Source: Accumulibacter sp032229525 (GTDB taxonomy: Bacteria > Pseudomonadota > Gammaproteobacteria > Burkholderiales > Rhodocyclaceae). From it: a stretch of DNA of 21,274 nt. Position numbers and translations under genes: made by a program. Location: positions 1 to 21,274 of the forward strand of contig NZ_JAVTWB010000003.1 in the NCBI RefSeq assembly GCF_032229525.1, given 5' to 3'. The notes beneath the pieces were generated by a model, which saw only the letters and a program-made list of their open reading frames with translations, made no database searches and was not told the DNA's origin. Below, in pieces: positions 1 to 7,505 of the stretch. Each line of letters opens with the position of its first letter. Position 1 is the first letter of the stretch.

Positions 1-22
1 CTTCTCCCGCGTGGGGGAGAAG
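1..22. repeat. Short inverted repeat (stem-loop) at the window edge
   Basis: CTTCTCCC at 1-8 pairs perfectly with GGGAGAAG at 15-22 around a six-base loop. It lies just before recognisable nosD-like coding sequence (from about 35). It looks like a dispersed intergenic hairpin repeat, but only one copy is visible here. No T-run follows on the plus strand, so I do not call it a terminator. Confidence 0.5.
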
Positions 23-34
23 GGAGATTCGTGA

Positions 35-964
35 GTCGCGAAGGCGACTTTCACGGTAACTACGGCGGGTGGCACCCTGAATGCGCCAGCCGGCACCTAG
101 TCCGGACCCGTCGTGATCACGCCGCCGATCGTGATCGACAATCACATCTGTTCCCGACACCAGAACCCTGCCGACCGAAGTGATTGGATCCGCCTCCGGT
201 ACCGCATGGGCAACCGTATTGAAGACGATGACATTGCCCATATCCGTGACATCACGGTCAGCAACTCGCTGTGTAACCGGTTTGTCGGAAACAGCGTCCA
301 CGACAGCCGAAGGGCGCTGAAGCTGTTTTTTTTAAGCCGAACGCGGATCGAAAGCAAGCGCTTCTCCCACCACTCCGCCGGGATTACGGTGCTCAACTCC
401 GATGGCGTCATCATCCGCCACAATCAGATGATGCATGCCGTCGACGCCAACGGTGCCTACATTGCTCTCAAGAAAATGGCACGACGCTGATTCAAGGCAA
501 CGAAATCATTCACTTTGCGGTTGGCCTGCTCTCCGACTCCCCGCTGCACCCGATCAGTCGCACCACGGCAATCGACAACCGCGTCGCGCATAACGTCACC
601 GGGATCAGCTGCTACGGTGAAAGAGGCGGACATCTCGTCCTGTGGAACCGTTTCGAGCACAAGCTCGGGCAAGCGCTGGTTGGCGAAAGCGGCCACATCG
701 ACCACAACGAATGATGGGGAAATTAGTGCGGTAACTACGAAGGCTTCGACCAGAACGGCGACGGCGTTGGCGATGCCCGAGGAGATCTGGGCCTACGCCG
801 ACCCGATCTGGCTCGAAACGCCGATGGCCAAGTTCTTCCGTGGCTCGCCAGTCCTCGAATTGCTCGATTTCCTCGAGCGCCTCGCGCCGTTTTCCCCGCC
901 GACGCTGATTCTGCGCGATCCGGAACCGAAGGCTCACTACGGGGAGTCGGCTAGCCATCGGTAA
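35..964 (+). pseudogene. nosD: Decayed nosD-like gene (periplasmic beta-helix protein of the nitrous oxide reductase cluster)
   Basis: NosD is a periplasmic right-handed beta-helix protein needed to mature the copper centres of nitrous oxide reductase. Homology can be followed in pieces. From about 35 to 472 the reading is in frame 2, with beta-helix rungs such as GNRIEDDDI, NRFVGNSVHDSR and GITVLNSDGVIIRHNQMMH. From about 475 to 770 it is in frame 1 (TLIQGNEIIHFAVGLLSDSP, GNYEGFDQNGDGVGDA). From about 775 to 964 it returns to frame 2 (EEIWAYADPIWLETPMAKFF, then SPVLELLDFLERLAPFSPPT). In-frame stops lie at 98-100 (TAG, where a Tyr codon is expected), 712-714 (TGA, expected Trp) and 724-726 (TAG, expected Tyr). 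With two frameshifts as well, it cannot make a full protein. The 5' end abuts the hairpin at 1-22, so the signal peptide is missing or altered. The NosD identity rests on the GNY...GFD-NGDGVGD block and the conserved C-terminus. Confidence 0.78.
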
Positions 965-1080
965 CAACAGTAGAAGGCAACCGGCATTCCTGCCGGCCGG
1001 TCAGCACGCGGGCGCGCCAACAGCCCTATGCGACCAAGGACCGTCAGCGCCGGGCCGCGGTCGCGGAAAGTGAACCGAAA

Positions 1081-1473
1081 TCAGCTATCGCCAGGGGTCT
1101 CAGGCGGACGCCTTGGCCGCCGGCCATGCCGCTTGGGCGGCGCCGCCCTGACATCCGGTGGACGCCCATCAGACTGCCCCTCAGGCCCTGCTTCAGATCT
1201 GGCTGCGGGCGGCCGCTGGTCCGGCCGCGGACCAGAAGGCCTCGGGCCCGCCTTGCGTTGGTCCGGCCGACGACCAGGACCGGGGGAACCTTGGCGCTTC
1301 TCCGCTTGCCCCGGCTGCCGATCCGAGGGGCGGTCCGACTCACGGTTTCCCGGAGCCATGGTAATCTCGAGTTCGATGATTTCATCCCACTGCGGATCTG
1401 TACGATCCCGCTCCGGGATGGAGAGAAGTTCACGGAGCCGACGACGCGGATCCTGGGGTGGCGATTCGTTCAT
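1081..1473 (-). CDS. Small protein with conserved N-terminus and Arg/Pro-rich disordered tail (unknown function)
   Basis: The frame gives 130 residues from the ATG at 1473. The first 40 or so residues look like an ordinary folded helical segment (PQDPRRRLRELLSIPERDR followed by TDPQWDEIIELEI). From about residue 45 to the end it is almost entirely Arg, Pro, Gly, Ser, Asp and Gln, which predicts disorder and a strong positive charge, as in nucleic-acid-binding tails. I do not recognise a family. The frame could open upstream at 1584, but that adds a Ser/Arg/Cys-rich stretch that reads like non-coding DNA, so the start before MNESPPQDP is preferred. No good Shine-Dalgarno sequence is visible at either start. 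The GC-rich tail also gives long shadow frames on both strands, so the C-terminal frame is less certain than the N-terminal one. Confidence 0.5.
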   Translation of the reverse strand: MNESPPQDPRRRLRELLSIPERDRTDPQWDEIIELEITMAPGNRESDRPSDRQPGQAEKRQGSPGPGRRPDQRKAGPRPSGPRPDQRPPAARSEAGPEGQSDGRPPDVRAAPPKRHGRRPRRPPETPGDS

Positions 1474-1603
1474 GCCGACATTATGACTCACACGACAGTC
1501 GTCGTCCAACAACGTCGAAAAGCACCGCAGCGTCGCCGCAGCCGAGCGCGACAGGGCGCTCCTGGAAAGTAGCTGGCGTAGCAAGAAACCAGTTCGACAA
1601 CTG

Positions 1604-1628
1604 AAAAAGGCCCGCTAAAACGCGGGCC
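1604..1628 (-). terminator. Intrinsic terminator (minus strand)
   Basis: Read on the minus strand, GGCCCGC (1622-1628) pairs with GCGGGCC (1609-1615) around a short A/T loop and is followed directly by TTTTT (1604-1608). This is a classic rho-independent terminator. It ends transcription from the 94-residue gene at 1714-1998 and isolates it from the gene at 1081-1473. Confidence 0.85.
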
Positions 1629-1713
1629 TCTTAATTCCCCGACACCCCGACGTTAGCCAAGGATCGGCAGACTCTGTGATACTGGTCTTTGCTCATGCAA
1701 GACCAACGATTGA

Positions 1714-1998
1714 TCAGTGCTCCGTCCGCAGGCTGGCGGCGAAAGTGGTTTCCAGGTTCTCGGGAAACTTGAAGCGGGTAAAGGCGCGGTGGATATCGGC
1801 CTCGTTGACGCGGCTACTGGAGTCCTGGAAGCGAATGCCCAAGAGGCGGCCATTGGCAGCCAGAGTGGCGAAGGCGAAGCGCCAGCGCTGTGCTTCCGCC
1901 AGACGCTCGCGCAACTCGCGCTCATTGCTGATTTCAACGCCAGCCTGTTTCAGTGAATCCAGGAACTGATCGAAAGACTCGTTGCTCAAGCTACCCAT
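1714..1998 (-). CDS. Hypothetical 94-residue protein
   Basis: I do not recognise this family. The start is chosen at the ATG at 1998 because GGAGAG lies about nine bases upstream; the frame runs further to 2052, but those extra codons lack a ribosome site. The protein is soluble-looking. The N-terminal half is helical and charged (SFDQFLDSLKQAGVEISNE, then RELRERLAEAQRWRFAFATL). It is followed by a segment with beta character (NGRLLGIRFQDSS) and a C-terminal helix around HRAFTRFKFPENL. There are no membrane spans, signal peptide or cysteine motifs. It is a single-gene transcription unit ending in the terminator at 1604-1628. Codon use and the good ribosome site support a real gene. Confidence 0.65.
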   Translation of the reverse strand: MGSLSNESFDQFLDSLKQAGVEISNERELRERLAEAQRWRFAFATLAANGRLLGIRFQDSSSRVNEADIHRAFTRFKFPENLETTFAASLRTEH

Positions 1999-2120
1999 TT
2001 TGTTCTCTCTCCTGTCGAAGTTTGTTTTTTGCTTCCCACCCATGGTGCGCATAACGTTCGCATCAGATAGCGGTTGACAAGAAATCGAAGAAAACCGCCC
2101 GCGGCAGTGCCAACGACGCG

Positions 2121-2213
2121 CTAGCGCTCGAAGATTGGCCGCTGCACCTCACCCCAGCCGTACCCCTGCGGCAAACGGAGGCCAGTATCGGCGCCGTTGA
2201 TCACCGAAGCCAT
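2121..2213 (-). CDS. Possible 30-codon small ORF downstream of slyX
   Basis: Between slyX and the 94-residue gene, one minus-strand frame reads MASVINGADTGLRLPQGYGW and then GEVQRPIFER before TAG at 2121. The composition looks protein-like. AGGGA lies about eight bases before an internal GTG (in VINGADTG), which could be the true start and would give 28 residues. It could be a genuine microprotein, the tail of a lost gene or chance. No family is recognised. Confidence 0.2.
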   Translation of the reverse strand: MASVINGADTGLRLPQGYGWGEVQRPIFER

Positions 2214-2236
2214 CCCTGGACGGGTGGTCCATCGAC

Positions 2237-2440
2237 TCAGTAGTGCGGTGGGAGATCGTCGTGCGGGTCGCTCTTTTCGGCAGTAGCGGGTTCGTCCCGC
2301 ACTTGCTGGTAAAGATGGCGTAATTGCTGCTGCAGGAGATCGATCTGCTGCTGTTGCCGATAGACAGTCAGATTGAGTTCCTCGACCAAATCCTCGGCAA
2401 GGTTGACCCTGATTTCAAGCTCGGCAAGGCGATGTTCCAA
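2237..2440 (-). CDS. slyX: SlyX family protein
   Basis: This is a 67-residue coiled-coil protein of the SlyX family, whose molecular role is not established. The sequence shows the family pattern: an N-terminal heptad helix (HRLAELEIRVNLAEDLVEEL), a Gln-rich continuation (RQQQQIDLLQQQLRHLYQQV) and a polar tail ending in DDLPPHY, the typical SlyX C-terminus. Length fits the family. The start is a TTG at 2440 and not an ATG. It is fixed by a strong GGAGGG about eight bases upstream and by the lack of any other in-frame start that keeps the N-terminal helix. It lies downstream of the kinase-phosphatase gene (77 bases apart), same strand, and may be co-transcribed with it. Confidence 0.85.
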   Translation of the reverse strand: MEHRLAELEIRVNLAEDLVEELNLTVYRQQQQIDLLQQQLRHLYQQVRDEPATAEKSDPHDDLPPHY

Positions 2441-2517
2441 GAAAGACCCTCCCTAATCCGATAGCGCAAAATCCATCCGGCAGCGCTGGTTTCAGCGGCC
2501 TACCGCGCAACACTGCC

Positions 2518-4719
2518 TCACCTCGCCACGACCCTCGGCAAAGTTGGCGCGAGACCTGGCGCTTCGTCTTTCATCGCGTTGACGATCCGCGTCAACGCGT
2601 CTACCGGGTAAGTCAGCGGAACCATGGTCTCGCCCACGCGTGTAAATACCCCGACCTGGCGAGGGTTGGCACTGAACAGGACATGGTGGTTACCAATGCC
2701 ATCAACGTTGAGCCACAAGGTGTCTTCGCGGTCGATTGGTGTGTGGCCAACGATGAATGGTGTCGCCGGGTCGAGCTCGAGGCTCTTGCGAAAACGCTTG
2801 ACATCGCGCCGGCTGTAACCCTGAGGCCGATTGGGACGTTGCAGGCGGTTATTGATCAGTTCACGGACCACTTCGGGATGCTGGTAGATGTTCACCAACA
2901 TCTTCGTACTGACCTTGATCTTCGGTGCCGCGGCGTGGCAGGCCACGAAGTGCGGGGAAACTACCACGTAGGGCAAGCGACGGTAGAACTCGCCCATGGC
3001 CTTCTGATAGACCGCGCCGCGCACTTCGCTCAGTTCCCGGGCCCAGAGCAAGCCCTGCGGAACTCCCTCCTTGGCAAGCTCCTCGGAAAACGAGTCATGG
3101 TTGCCACGAACATAAAACACCTGCTCTGGAAAACGCATCTTGAGCCGGAAAATGAGATCCATCAGCAGCATCGAGCTCTTCATCACCCGGAGCTGCCCGT
3201 CCTCCTCGCAATGCACGGCATCGCCCAGCACCACCAACGCGGCGCTACCGTCCTCCAGCGCTTCGAGAAATGCGTTCTGAGTCAACACCGTCAGCAGATT
3301 GTCGATCTGGGCATGCATGTCGGCAACCACGATCGGGGTCAGGGATGGCGGTAGCGTCAACAATCCGCCAGGCATGCCTCGGTCGTCCGGAGCACGATAC
3401 ACCTCGTGCTGCATCAGTCGATTGACCTGGTTGATCAGGTTCAAAGCCTGGTCGTTCGGCAGAAGTTCGATAGGACCACCGAAAATCTCCCGCAACCGCC
3501 GCAACCGGTTCATGCGAAGAGCCTTGGCCTCGTCGGCAACGAGGGTGATGGCTGCACGCTCGTTTCTTCGCTTACTGAAGGGGCGCAGCCGCCGCAACTT
3601 GTTCGAGCGGACCACCTTGGCTTCGTTAACTATTGGCGCGATGGTCGTACCAGCGTCGCTCAGATTGCGAAATACCAGCCCATCGCGGCCATAGATCACG
3701 GCCAGGTGGTGCACGCCGACGGCCGACGGGTAATCGAATATGGCTTGCTGAACGGGGTCGTCCGAACCCAGAACCAGCCAGTTCTTCGGCGTCAGCCGCA
3801 GGAAGCCACCGAGCTGGTGCAGGTGGGTCGCGGGATCGATGATGATGAAGCTGTCAAGCGTGACCACTTCCCCACGCTCGTTCATTCGCGTCTCGGGATA
3901 AATCCGAAGGTGCTTTTCCTCCAGACCAAGGGTAATCTCGATCGGTCGCCCTTCGCGGGAAACCCGCACCTTGGTGTCACCGAGTCGATAGGCGTCGCGC
4001 AACCTGAGGTGATGGCCGACGCCAAAACCCAACCTGGCAGAAATCGCTTTCAGTCGGGCGAGAGCACTCGAAAACGTGAATCTGCGCCGCTTGGGTGTGA
4101 CGTCCACGGTAACGCCTGGGGGATCGATAAAGCATCGCGGAGCGCTTTCGATCCCCTCGCGGCTATACACATAGAAGCCCTTTTGATGCAGATATTCGGC
4201 CACCTGGCGGAATACTTCCATCTGCGCGGTGCAGATCTCCAGACTCAGCCGGGCGTCTACCGGGTGCGTGCTGTGCCGCGCTCGCTCCGTACGTCGCTGA
4301 AAAACCAATTCGGGAGGCGGCAGCAGAAATTCAAAGACATAGCGTCGATACCAGTCGACGGACAGGAAGAAACGCTGCCGAGGCGGCAGGGTGATACGCG
4401 CCAGATCGACCGACGGCAAGGGATCACAGTCGAGGAACTCGGGGTCGTAAACCGACATCGCCTTGGGCAGGCCCAGCATCGGAAGGCCGAGATGGATCTC
4501 GCGCGGCCTGAACGAGAGCAGCTCGGATCGCCACCAATGCTTCCGGCTGATGTCCAGGTAGCCCTCCTCCGACCAACCGCCGAGGTGCCTGATCATGGTC
4601 GTCTTGCCGGCACCGGGAGGGCCGGTCACCAGAATCTGGCGAAACCGGATATCGCGTGGGAAGTCGACCCCTTTGAAGCGCTGCAACGATTCTACAGGCG
4701 CAGTACGCGGATCCGGCAT
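2518..4719 (-). CDS. Fusion of P-loop kinase-like, FHA-like and calcineurin-like metallophosphatase domains
   Basis: This 733-residue soluble protein has three parts. (a) Residues about 25-200 are a P-loop NTPase with Walker A GPPGAGKTT at 33-41, resembling small nucleotide or polynucleotide kinases. (b) Residues about 240-362 are beta-rich and resemble an FHA phosphothreonine-binding fold (LRLTPKNWLVLGSDD, SAVGVHHLAVIYGRDG, FRNLSDAGTTI). (c) Residues about 460-700 form a calcineurin-like (PPP-type) phosphatase with every metal/catalytic motif: DMH at 467-469, GD at 499-500, GNHD at 539-542, H595 and GHT at 658-660. A basic linker at 363-413 holds two related copies of an EAK..R.N.LRRLR motif. 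Kinase plus phosphatase in one chain recalls polynucleotide kinase-phosphatases; substrate is unknown, and the FHA call is the weakest. The gene lies 78 bases after pit on the same strand, with a terminator-like hairpin between. The ATG at 4719 has only a weak upstream GAGG. Confidence 0.8.
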   Translation of the reverse strand: MPDPRTAPVESLQRFKGVDFPRDIRFRQILVTGPPGAGKTTMIRHLGGWSEEGYLDISRKHWWRSELLSFRPREIHLGLPMLGLPKAMSVYDPEFLDCDPLPSVDLARITLPPRQRFFLSVDWYRRYVFEFLLPPPELVFQRRTERARHSTHPVDARLSLEICTAQMEVFRQVAEYLHQKGFYVYSREGIESAPRCFIDPPGVTVDVTPKRRRFTFSSALARLKAISARLGFGVGHHLRLRDAYRLGDTKVRVSREGRPIEITLGLEEKHLRIYPETRMNERGEVVTLDSFIIIDPATHLHQLGGFLRLTPKNWLVLGSDDPVQQAIFDYPSAVGVHHLAVIYGRDGLVFRNLSDAGTTIAPIVNEAKVVRSNKLRRLRPFSKRRNERAAITLVADEAKALRMNRLRRLREIFGGPIELLPNDQALNLINQVNRLMQHEVYRAPDDRGMPGGLLTLPPSLTPIVVADMHAQIDNLLTVLTQNAFLEALEDGSAALVVLGDAVHCEEDGQLRVMKSSMLLMDLIFRLKMRFPEQVFYVRGNHDSFSEELAKEGVPQGLLWARELSEVRGAVYQKAMGEFYRRLPYVVVSPHFVACHAAAPKIKVSTKMLVNIYQHPEVVRELINNRLQRPNRPQGYSRRDVKRFRKSLELDPATPFIVGHTPIDREDTLWLNVDGIGNHHVLFSANPRQVGVFTRVGETMVPLTYPVDALTRIVNAMKDEAPGLAPTLPRVVAR

Positions 4720-4740
4720 GGCCTCGCTTTCGTTCGATCA

Positions 4741-4782
4741 GAAAAGGAACCGGGCAGCGCCCCGCAGGGAGTCGCCGCCCGG
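4741..4782 (-). terminator. Terminator-like hairpin after pit
   Basis: On the minus strand, CCGGGCGGCG pairs with CGCTGCCCGG (10 pairs including one G-U) around a 13-base loop, over 4750-4782. It is followed by TTCCTTTTCT. It sits 15 bases past the pit stop codon and 30 bases before the start of the kinase-phosphatase gene. The imperfect U tract suggests a partial terminator that may lower expression of the downstream gene. Confidence 0.5.
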
Positions 4783-4797
4783 ATGGATGTTGCTGAC

Positions 4798-6060
4798 CTA
4801 GACGAAGATCGCTTTCAGGATATAGAAAATGATCGCCGCCAGGATAGCCCCGACAGGCACCGTGATGAACCACGAAAGGATGATGCCGCCGATGACTCGC
4901 AGGTCGAGCGCACCGATACCGCGGGCGAGACCGACGCCCATCACCGCTCCAACCGCGATGTGGGTGGTAGACACCGGCAATCCCAGACCGGAAGCGAGCA
5001 CGACCACGAAGGAGGCAGCAATGGTCGCGCAATAACCGCGGGTCGGCGTCAGCTCGGTGATCTTGTTGCCGATGGTGGCCATTACCTTGTAGCCATAGGT
5101 CGCCAGACCGATGACGATACCGACGCCGCCGATGAACAACATGAACGGCGTCACCGCCGACTTCGACGAGACCTGCCCGGTCTCGATCAACTGAATCACC
5201 GCGGCCATCGGGCCGATGCCGTTGGCCACGTCGTTCGAACCGTGGGCGAAGGCCATTGCCGCACCGGTAAACACCATCAGCGGGATGAACAACTTCTCGA
5301 CGCTGGCGTAGTGGAAGTCCTTGTCCGCGCGCTCGTCGGTCTTGATACGGTTCATCATCAGCTTGGCGACGATCGCCAGGCCAACGCCGATCACGATCGC
5401 CAGAATCTGGCCCTCGGTCGCGCCGAGGTGGATCTTGATGTGCTTGAGGCCTTTGATGATGGTCACCAGCGACACCAGCCAGCCGACCAGGAACGCATAG
5501 AACGGTCCCCACTTGCGCGCCTGGCTAATTGGATCCTCGGTGTTGAGAATCAGCTTGCGGATACTCAAGGTGAGCAGCAAGGCGAAGAAGCCGCCTAGCA
5601 CCGGCGACACGAACCAGCTGGCGACGATCTCGCCCAACTTGTCCCACTGCACCGCGTCCGTGCCGATCGCCGCAACGCCGACGCCGACGACAGCGCCGAC
5701 GATCGAGTGCGTAGTCGACACCGGCCAGCCGCGCATGGTAGCGACCATCAGCCAGATGCCCGCAGCCAGCAACGCGGCCAGCATGCCGAGCATTAGCAAC
5801 TCGGGAACCGGCTTGAAGGCATCGCCGTCGATGATTCCCTTCGAGATCGTCGACGCGACGCCGCCACCGGCGAGATAGGCGCCGGCAAACTCCATGATGC
5901 CGGCCACGACGATGGCCTGCTTGACGGTGAGAGCCCCTGAACCGACCGAGGTACCCATGGCATTGGCCACGTCGTTGGCGCCGATGCCCCAGGTCATGTA
6001 CAGGCCAAAGCTATAGGCCAGAATTAAGAATATCGTTTGATGCTGCGCAATAATTTCCAT
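4798..6060 (-). CDS. pit: Low-affinity inorganic phosphate transporter, Pit family
   Basis: Pit proteins are inner-membrane symporters that import metal-phosphate with protons. This 420-residue protein shows the family's inverted duplication. GANDVANAMGTSVGS at 27-41 in the N-terminal half is mirrored by GSNDVANGIGP at 274-284, and PVSTTHSIVGA near 113-123 is mirrored by PVSTTHIAVGA near the C-terminus. About ten hydrophobic spans flank a central charged loop (about 235-255). Length is normal for the shorter bacterial Pit type. The ATG at 6060 is preceded by AAGGGTG. The gene follows the PhoU-like gene by 111 bases on the same strand, the standard Pit/PhoU-like pairing. In polyphosphate-accumulating relatives Pit is the route thought to drive bulk phosphate uptake; that role is inferred here. 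Confidence 0.96.
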   Translation of the reverse strand: MEIIAQHQTIFLILAYSFGLYMTWGIGANDVANAMGTSVGSGALTVKQAIVVAGIMEFAGAYLAGGGVASTISKGIIDGDAFKPVPELLMLGMLAALLAAGIWLMVATMRGWPVSTTHSIVGAVVGVGVAAIGTDAVQWDKLGEIVASWFVSPVLGGFFALLLTLSIRKLILNTEDPISQARKWGPFYAFLVGWLVSLVTIIKGLKHIKIHLGATEGQILAIVIGVGLAIVAKLMMNRIKTDERADKDFHYASVEKLFIPLMVFTGAAMAFAHGSNDVANGIGPMAAVIQLIETGQVSSKSAVTPFMLFIGGVGIVIGLATYGYKVMATIGNKITELTPTRGYCATIAASFVVVLASGLGLPVSTTHIAVGAVMGVGLARGIGALDLRVIGGIILSWFITVPVGAILAAIIFYILKAIFV

Positions 6061-6117
6061 CTTGCACCCTTAAAGGTAGATTTTTCTACTAGTAAACCCG
6101 CGAAAGAAAGGCCCCGG

Positions 6118-6133
6118 GCCGGGATTGCCCGGC
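6118..6133 (-). other. Intercistronic hairpin between PhoU-like gene and pit
   Basis: GCCGGG (6118-6123) pairs with CCCGGC (6128-6133) with a four-base loop. It lies in the 111-base spacer between the PhoU-like stop and the pit start. No U tract follows on the minus strand, so it is more likely a processing or stability hairpin than a terminator. Confidence 0.35.
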
Positions 6134-6171
6134 TGGTCGAGGGGTTTGCCCACCCTCCTGACGTCCCGTCC

Positions 6172-6852
6172 TCAGCGAGCGATCAACAAACGCAAGCGGT
6201 CGCCGACCTTCTCGGCGTTGTCGGCCAGGTTGCCCACCCACTGGATCAACTGGTACCAGAACATTACCGACACCGGCTTGACGCTGTCTTCCTGGGCGAA
6301 AAGAATACCGCTGAGAGCGATGCCCATCAGGTCGGTATCGCTTTCCATCTGGCCCAGCTCGAGAACCATCGCATTGACCCGGTCGACGTCACGACCGCGG
6401 AAACCCGTCTCCAGCAGTTCGTCGAGTTCCTCGATGATCTTGTGCGCCTGTTCGCAGGTCTCGACGCAGCGATTCACGAAGCGCGTCAGCGGCTCGGCCA
6501 TCCCTGGCGGCACTTCCATCTTGCGCTCGACCAGCAGGCCGGCGATGTCCTGGGCGGTGTCCGCGATGGAATCCTGCATCGCCAGCAGTTCCAGCAGATC
6601 CCGCCGGTCGACCGCCAGCATCATGCTTCTCGGCAGATGGTCACGCAGATCGTTCTTGAGCGCGTCTGCCTCGCCCTCCTTGACGAAGATCTTGTCCTTC
6701 TGGGCTTCAAGCTTCGCCGAATCGTTCTCGATCAGTGCATTGAACAGTCCAGGCACTTCTGCCACGCACTCGCAGACGATGCGCATGTGTTGTTGCATGG
6801 GCTTGAACGGTGACTTGCCGAACAGGGCCGCAATCGGATTGGTGGATAACAT
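6172..6852 (-). CDS. PhoU-like protein, DUF47 family (TIGR00153)
   Basis: This 226-residue all-helical protein matches the DUF47/TIGR00153 PhoU-like family, which is typically encoded next to pit and is thought to regulate phosphate transport through that carrier. The N-terminal NPIAALFGKSPFKPMQQHM is typical. Acidic, metal-binding-type helix positions follow (QKDKIFVKEGEADALKNDL, LLAMQDSIADTAQDIA, and QWVGNLADNAEKVGDRLRLL at the C-terminus). Length is as expected. The start is well set by GGAGG five bases before the ATG at 6852. It is the first gene of a likely phoU-like/pit transcript, so the 5' region beyond 6852 should hold the promoter. There are no membrane spans, so it should act at the cytoplasmic face. 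Confidence 0.93.
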   Translation of the reverse strand: MLSTNPIAALFGKSPFKPMQQHMRIVCECVAEVPGLFNALIENDSAKLEAQKDKIFVKEGEADALKNDLRDHLPRSMMLAVDRRDLLELLAMQDSIADTAQDIAGLLVERKMEVPPGMAEPLTRFVNRCVETCEQAHKIIEELDELLETGFRGRDVDRVNAMVLELGQMESDTDLMGIALSGILFAQEDSVKPVSVMFWYQLIQWVGNLADNAEKVGDRLRLLIAR

Positions 6853-7505
6853 TTGTCCTCCGCTATGGTTAGTAAGAAACAGTGAAAAATTCTGTTTTTG
6901 CAGTGCGCAGGAGCCCCCCTTAAAAGTCTTACGAAGGCATGCATGCGTTCAGAAATATGTAAGCAATTGTAACCCCAAAGGCCCGCCAAGGAACGCTTCA
7001 GGGATGGGTTTTTGCTCGCAAGTACAAGAAATTGCGAATTTTTTTCTTTAGGCAAGCTTTTATGCGAGATGCGACTCGGCAGACCGGCAGTGGACCTGGA
7101 ATAGCCCGAGCACACGCGGGCGAGAGCACCAGCTTGGGGCGTAGGAACGGTCTGCGAAGGGGAGCTTCTGTGTCCGTCAAAGCCGGGGGATGGCCCGCCG
7201 CATCCGCCCAACCGGCCACCCCTGCCCAGCTACCACTGCCGCGAACTGATCTGCCGGCAGCGCGTGGGATGGCTGTCGGGTATTTTGCGCCCTGGTGCCA
7301 GCCTATCCAGTGAAAGCGCCCGGTCGCGAGGACTGCTCCTTGGCCGCTCAAGCGAGCGCCGGGCGGCCGAGGCCTCGCTTCAGACCTCTCTCGCTTCAAC
7401 CAGCAGTCATCGCTCTGACCCCGACAAGCCCCTACCGCTCAACACCTTCGGCGCGCGGGGAGCGCGCCCGGAAGCAGCAGCCACCGCGCTGTCGTGCCGC
7501 CGCAT
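6853..7505. other. 650-base region without a supportable gene; leader of the phosphate operon at its left end
   Basis: The left 150 bases are AT-richer than their surroundings. They carry an inverted repeat AAACAG/CTGTTT (6877-6882 and 6892-6897) just upstream of the PhoU-like ribosome site, the palindrome GCATGCATGC (6937-6946), and on the minus strand two TTACA units ten bases apart within 6956-6974. The TTACA pair could be a regulator half-site pair, but it is a poor match to a PHO box. The rest (about 7060-7440) is GC-rich, with overlapping frames on both strands that lack protein-like composition and ribosome sites. Confidence 0.5.
7450..7468. other. GC-rich stem-loop downstream of the membrane protein gene
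   Basis: GGCGCGC (7450-7456) and GCGCGCC (7462-7468) pair around a GGGGA loop. This lies 37 bases past the stop codon of the minus-strand gene ending at 7506. No U tract follows, so it may protect the transcript 3' end but is not a canonical terminator. Confidence 0.4.

Noticed and set aside
981..996. Terminator after the nosD relic
   Set aside because: CCGGCA/TGCCGG forms a stem but no T-run follows.
4424..5512. 362-codon minus-strand frame overlapping pit
   Set aside because: Out-of-frame reading of pit and the fusion gene; Arg/Gly/Asp-rich shadow.
3406..5598. 730-codon open frame on the plus strand
   Set aside because: It is the antisense of the fusion protein and pit, both of which have clear motifs. 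Its translation is His/Gln/Arg-rich with no domain, the usual shadow in high-GC DNA.
6956..6974. PHO box for the phosphate operon
   Set aside because: The two TTACA units are ten bases apart, not eleven, and lack the CTGTCA core; kept only as a weak note.
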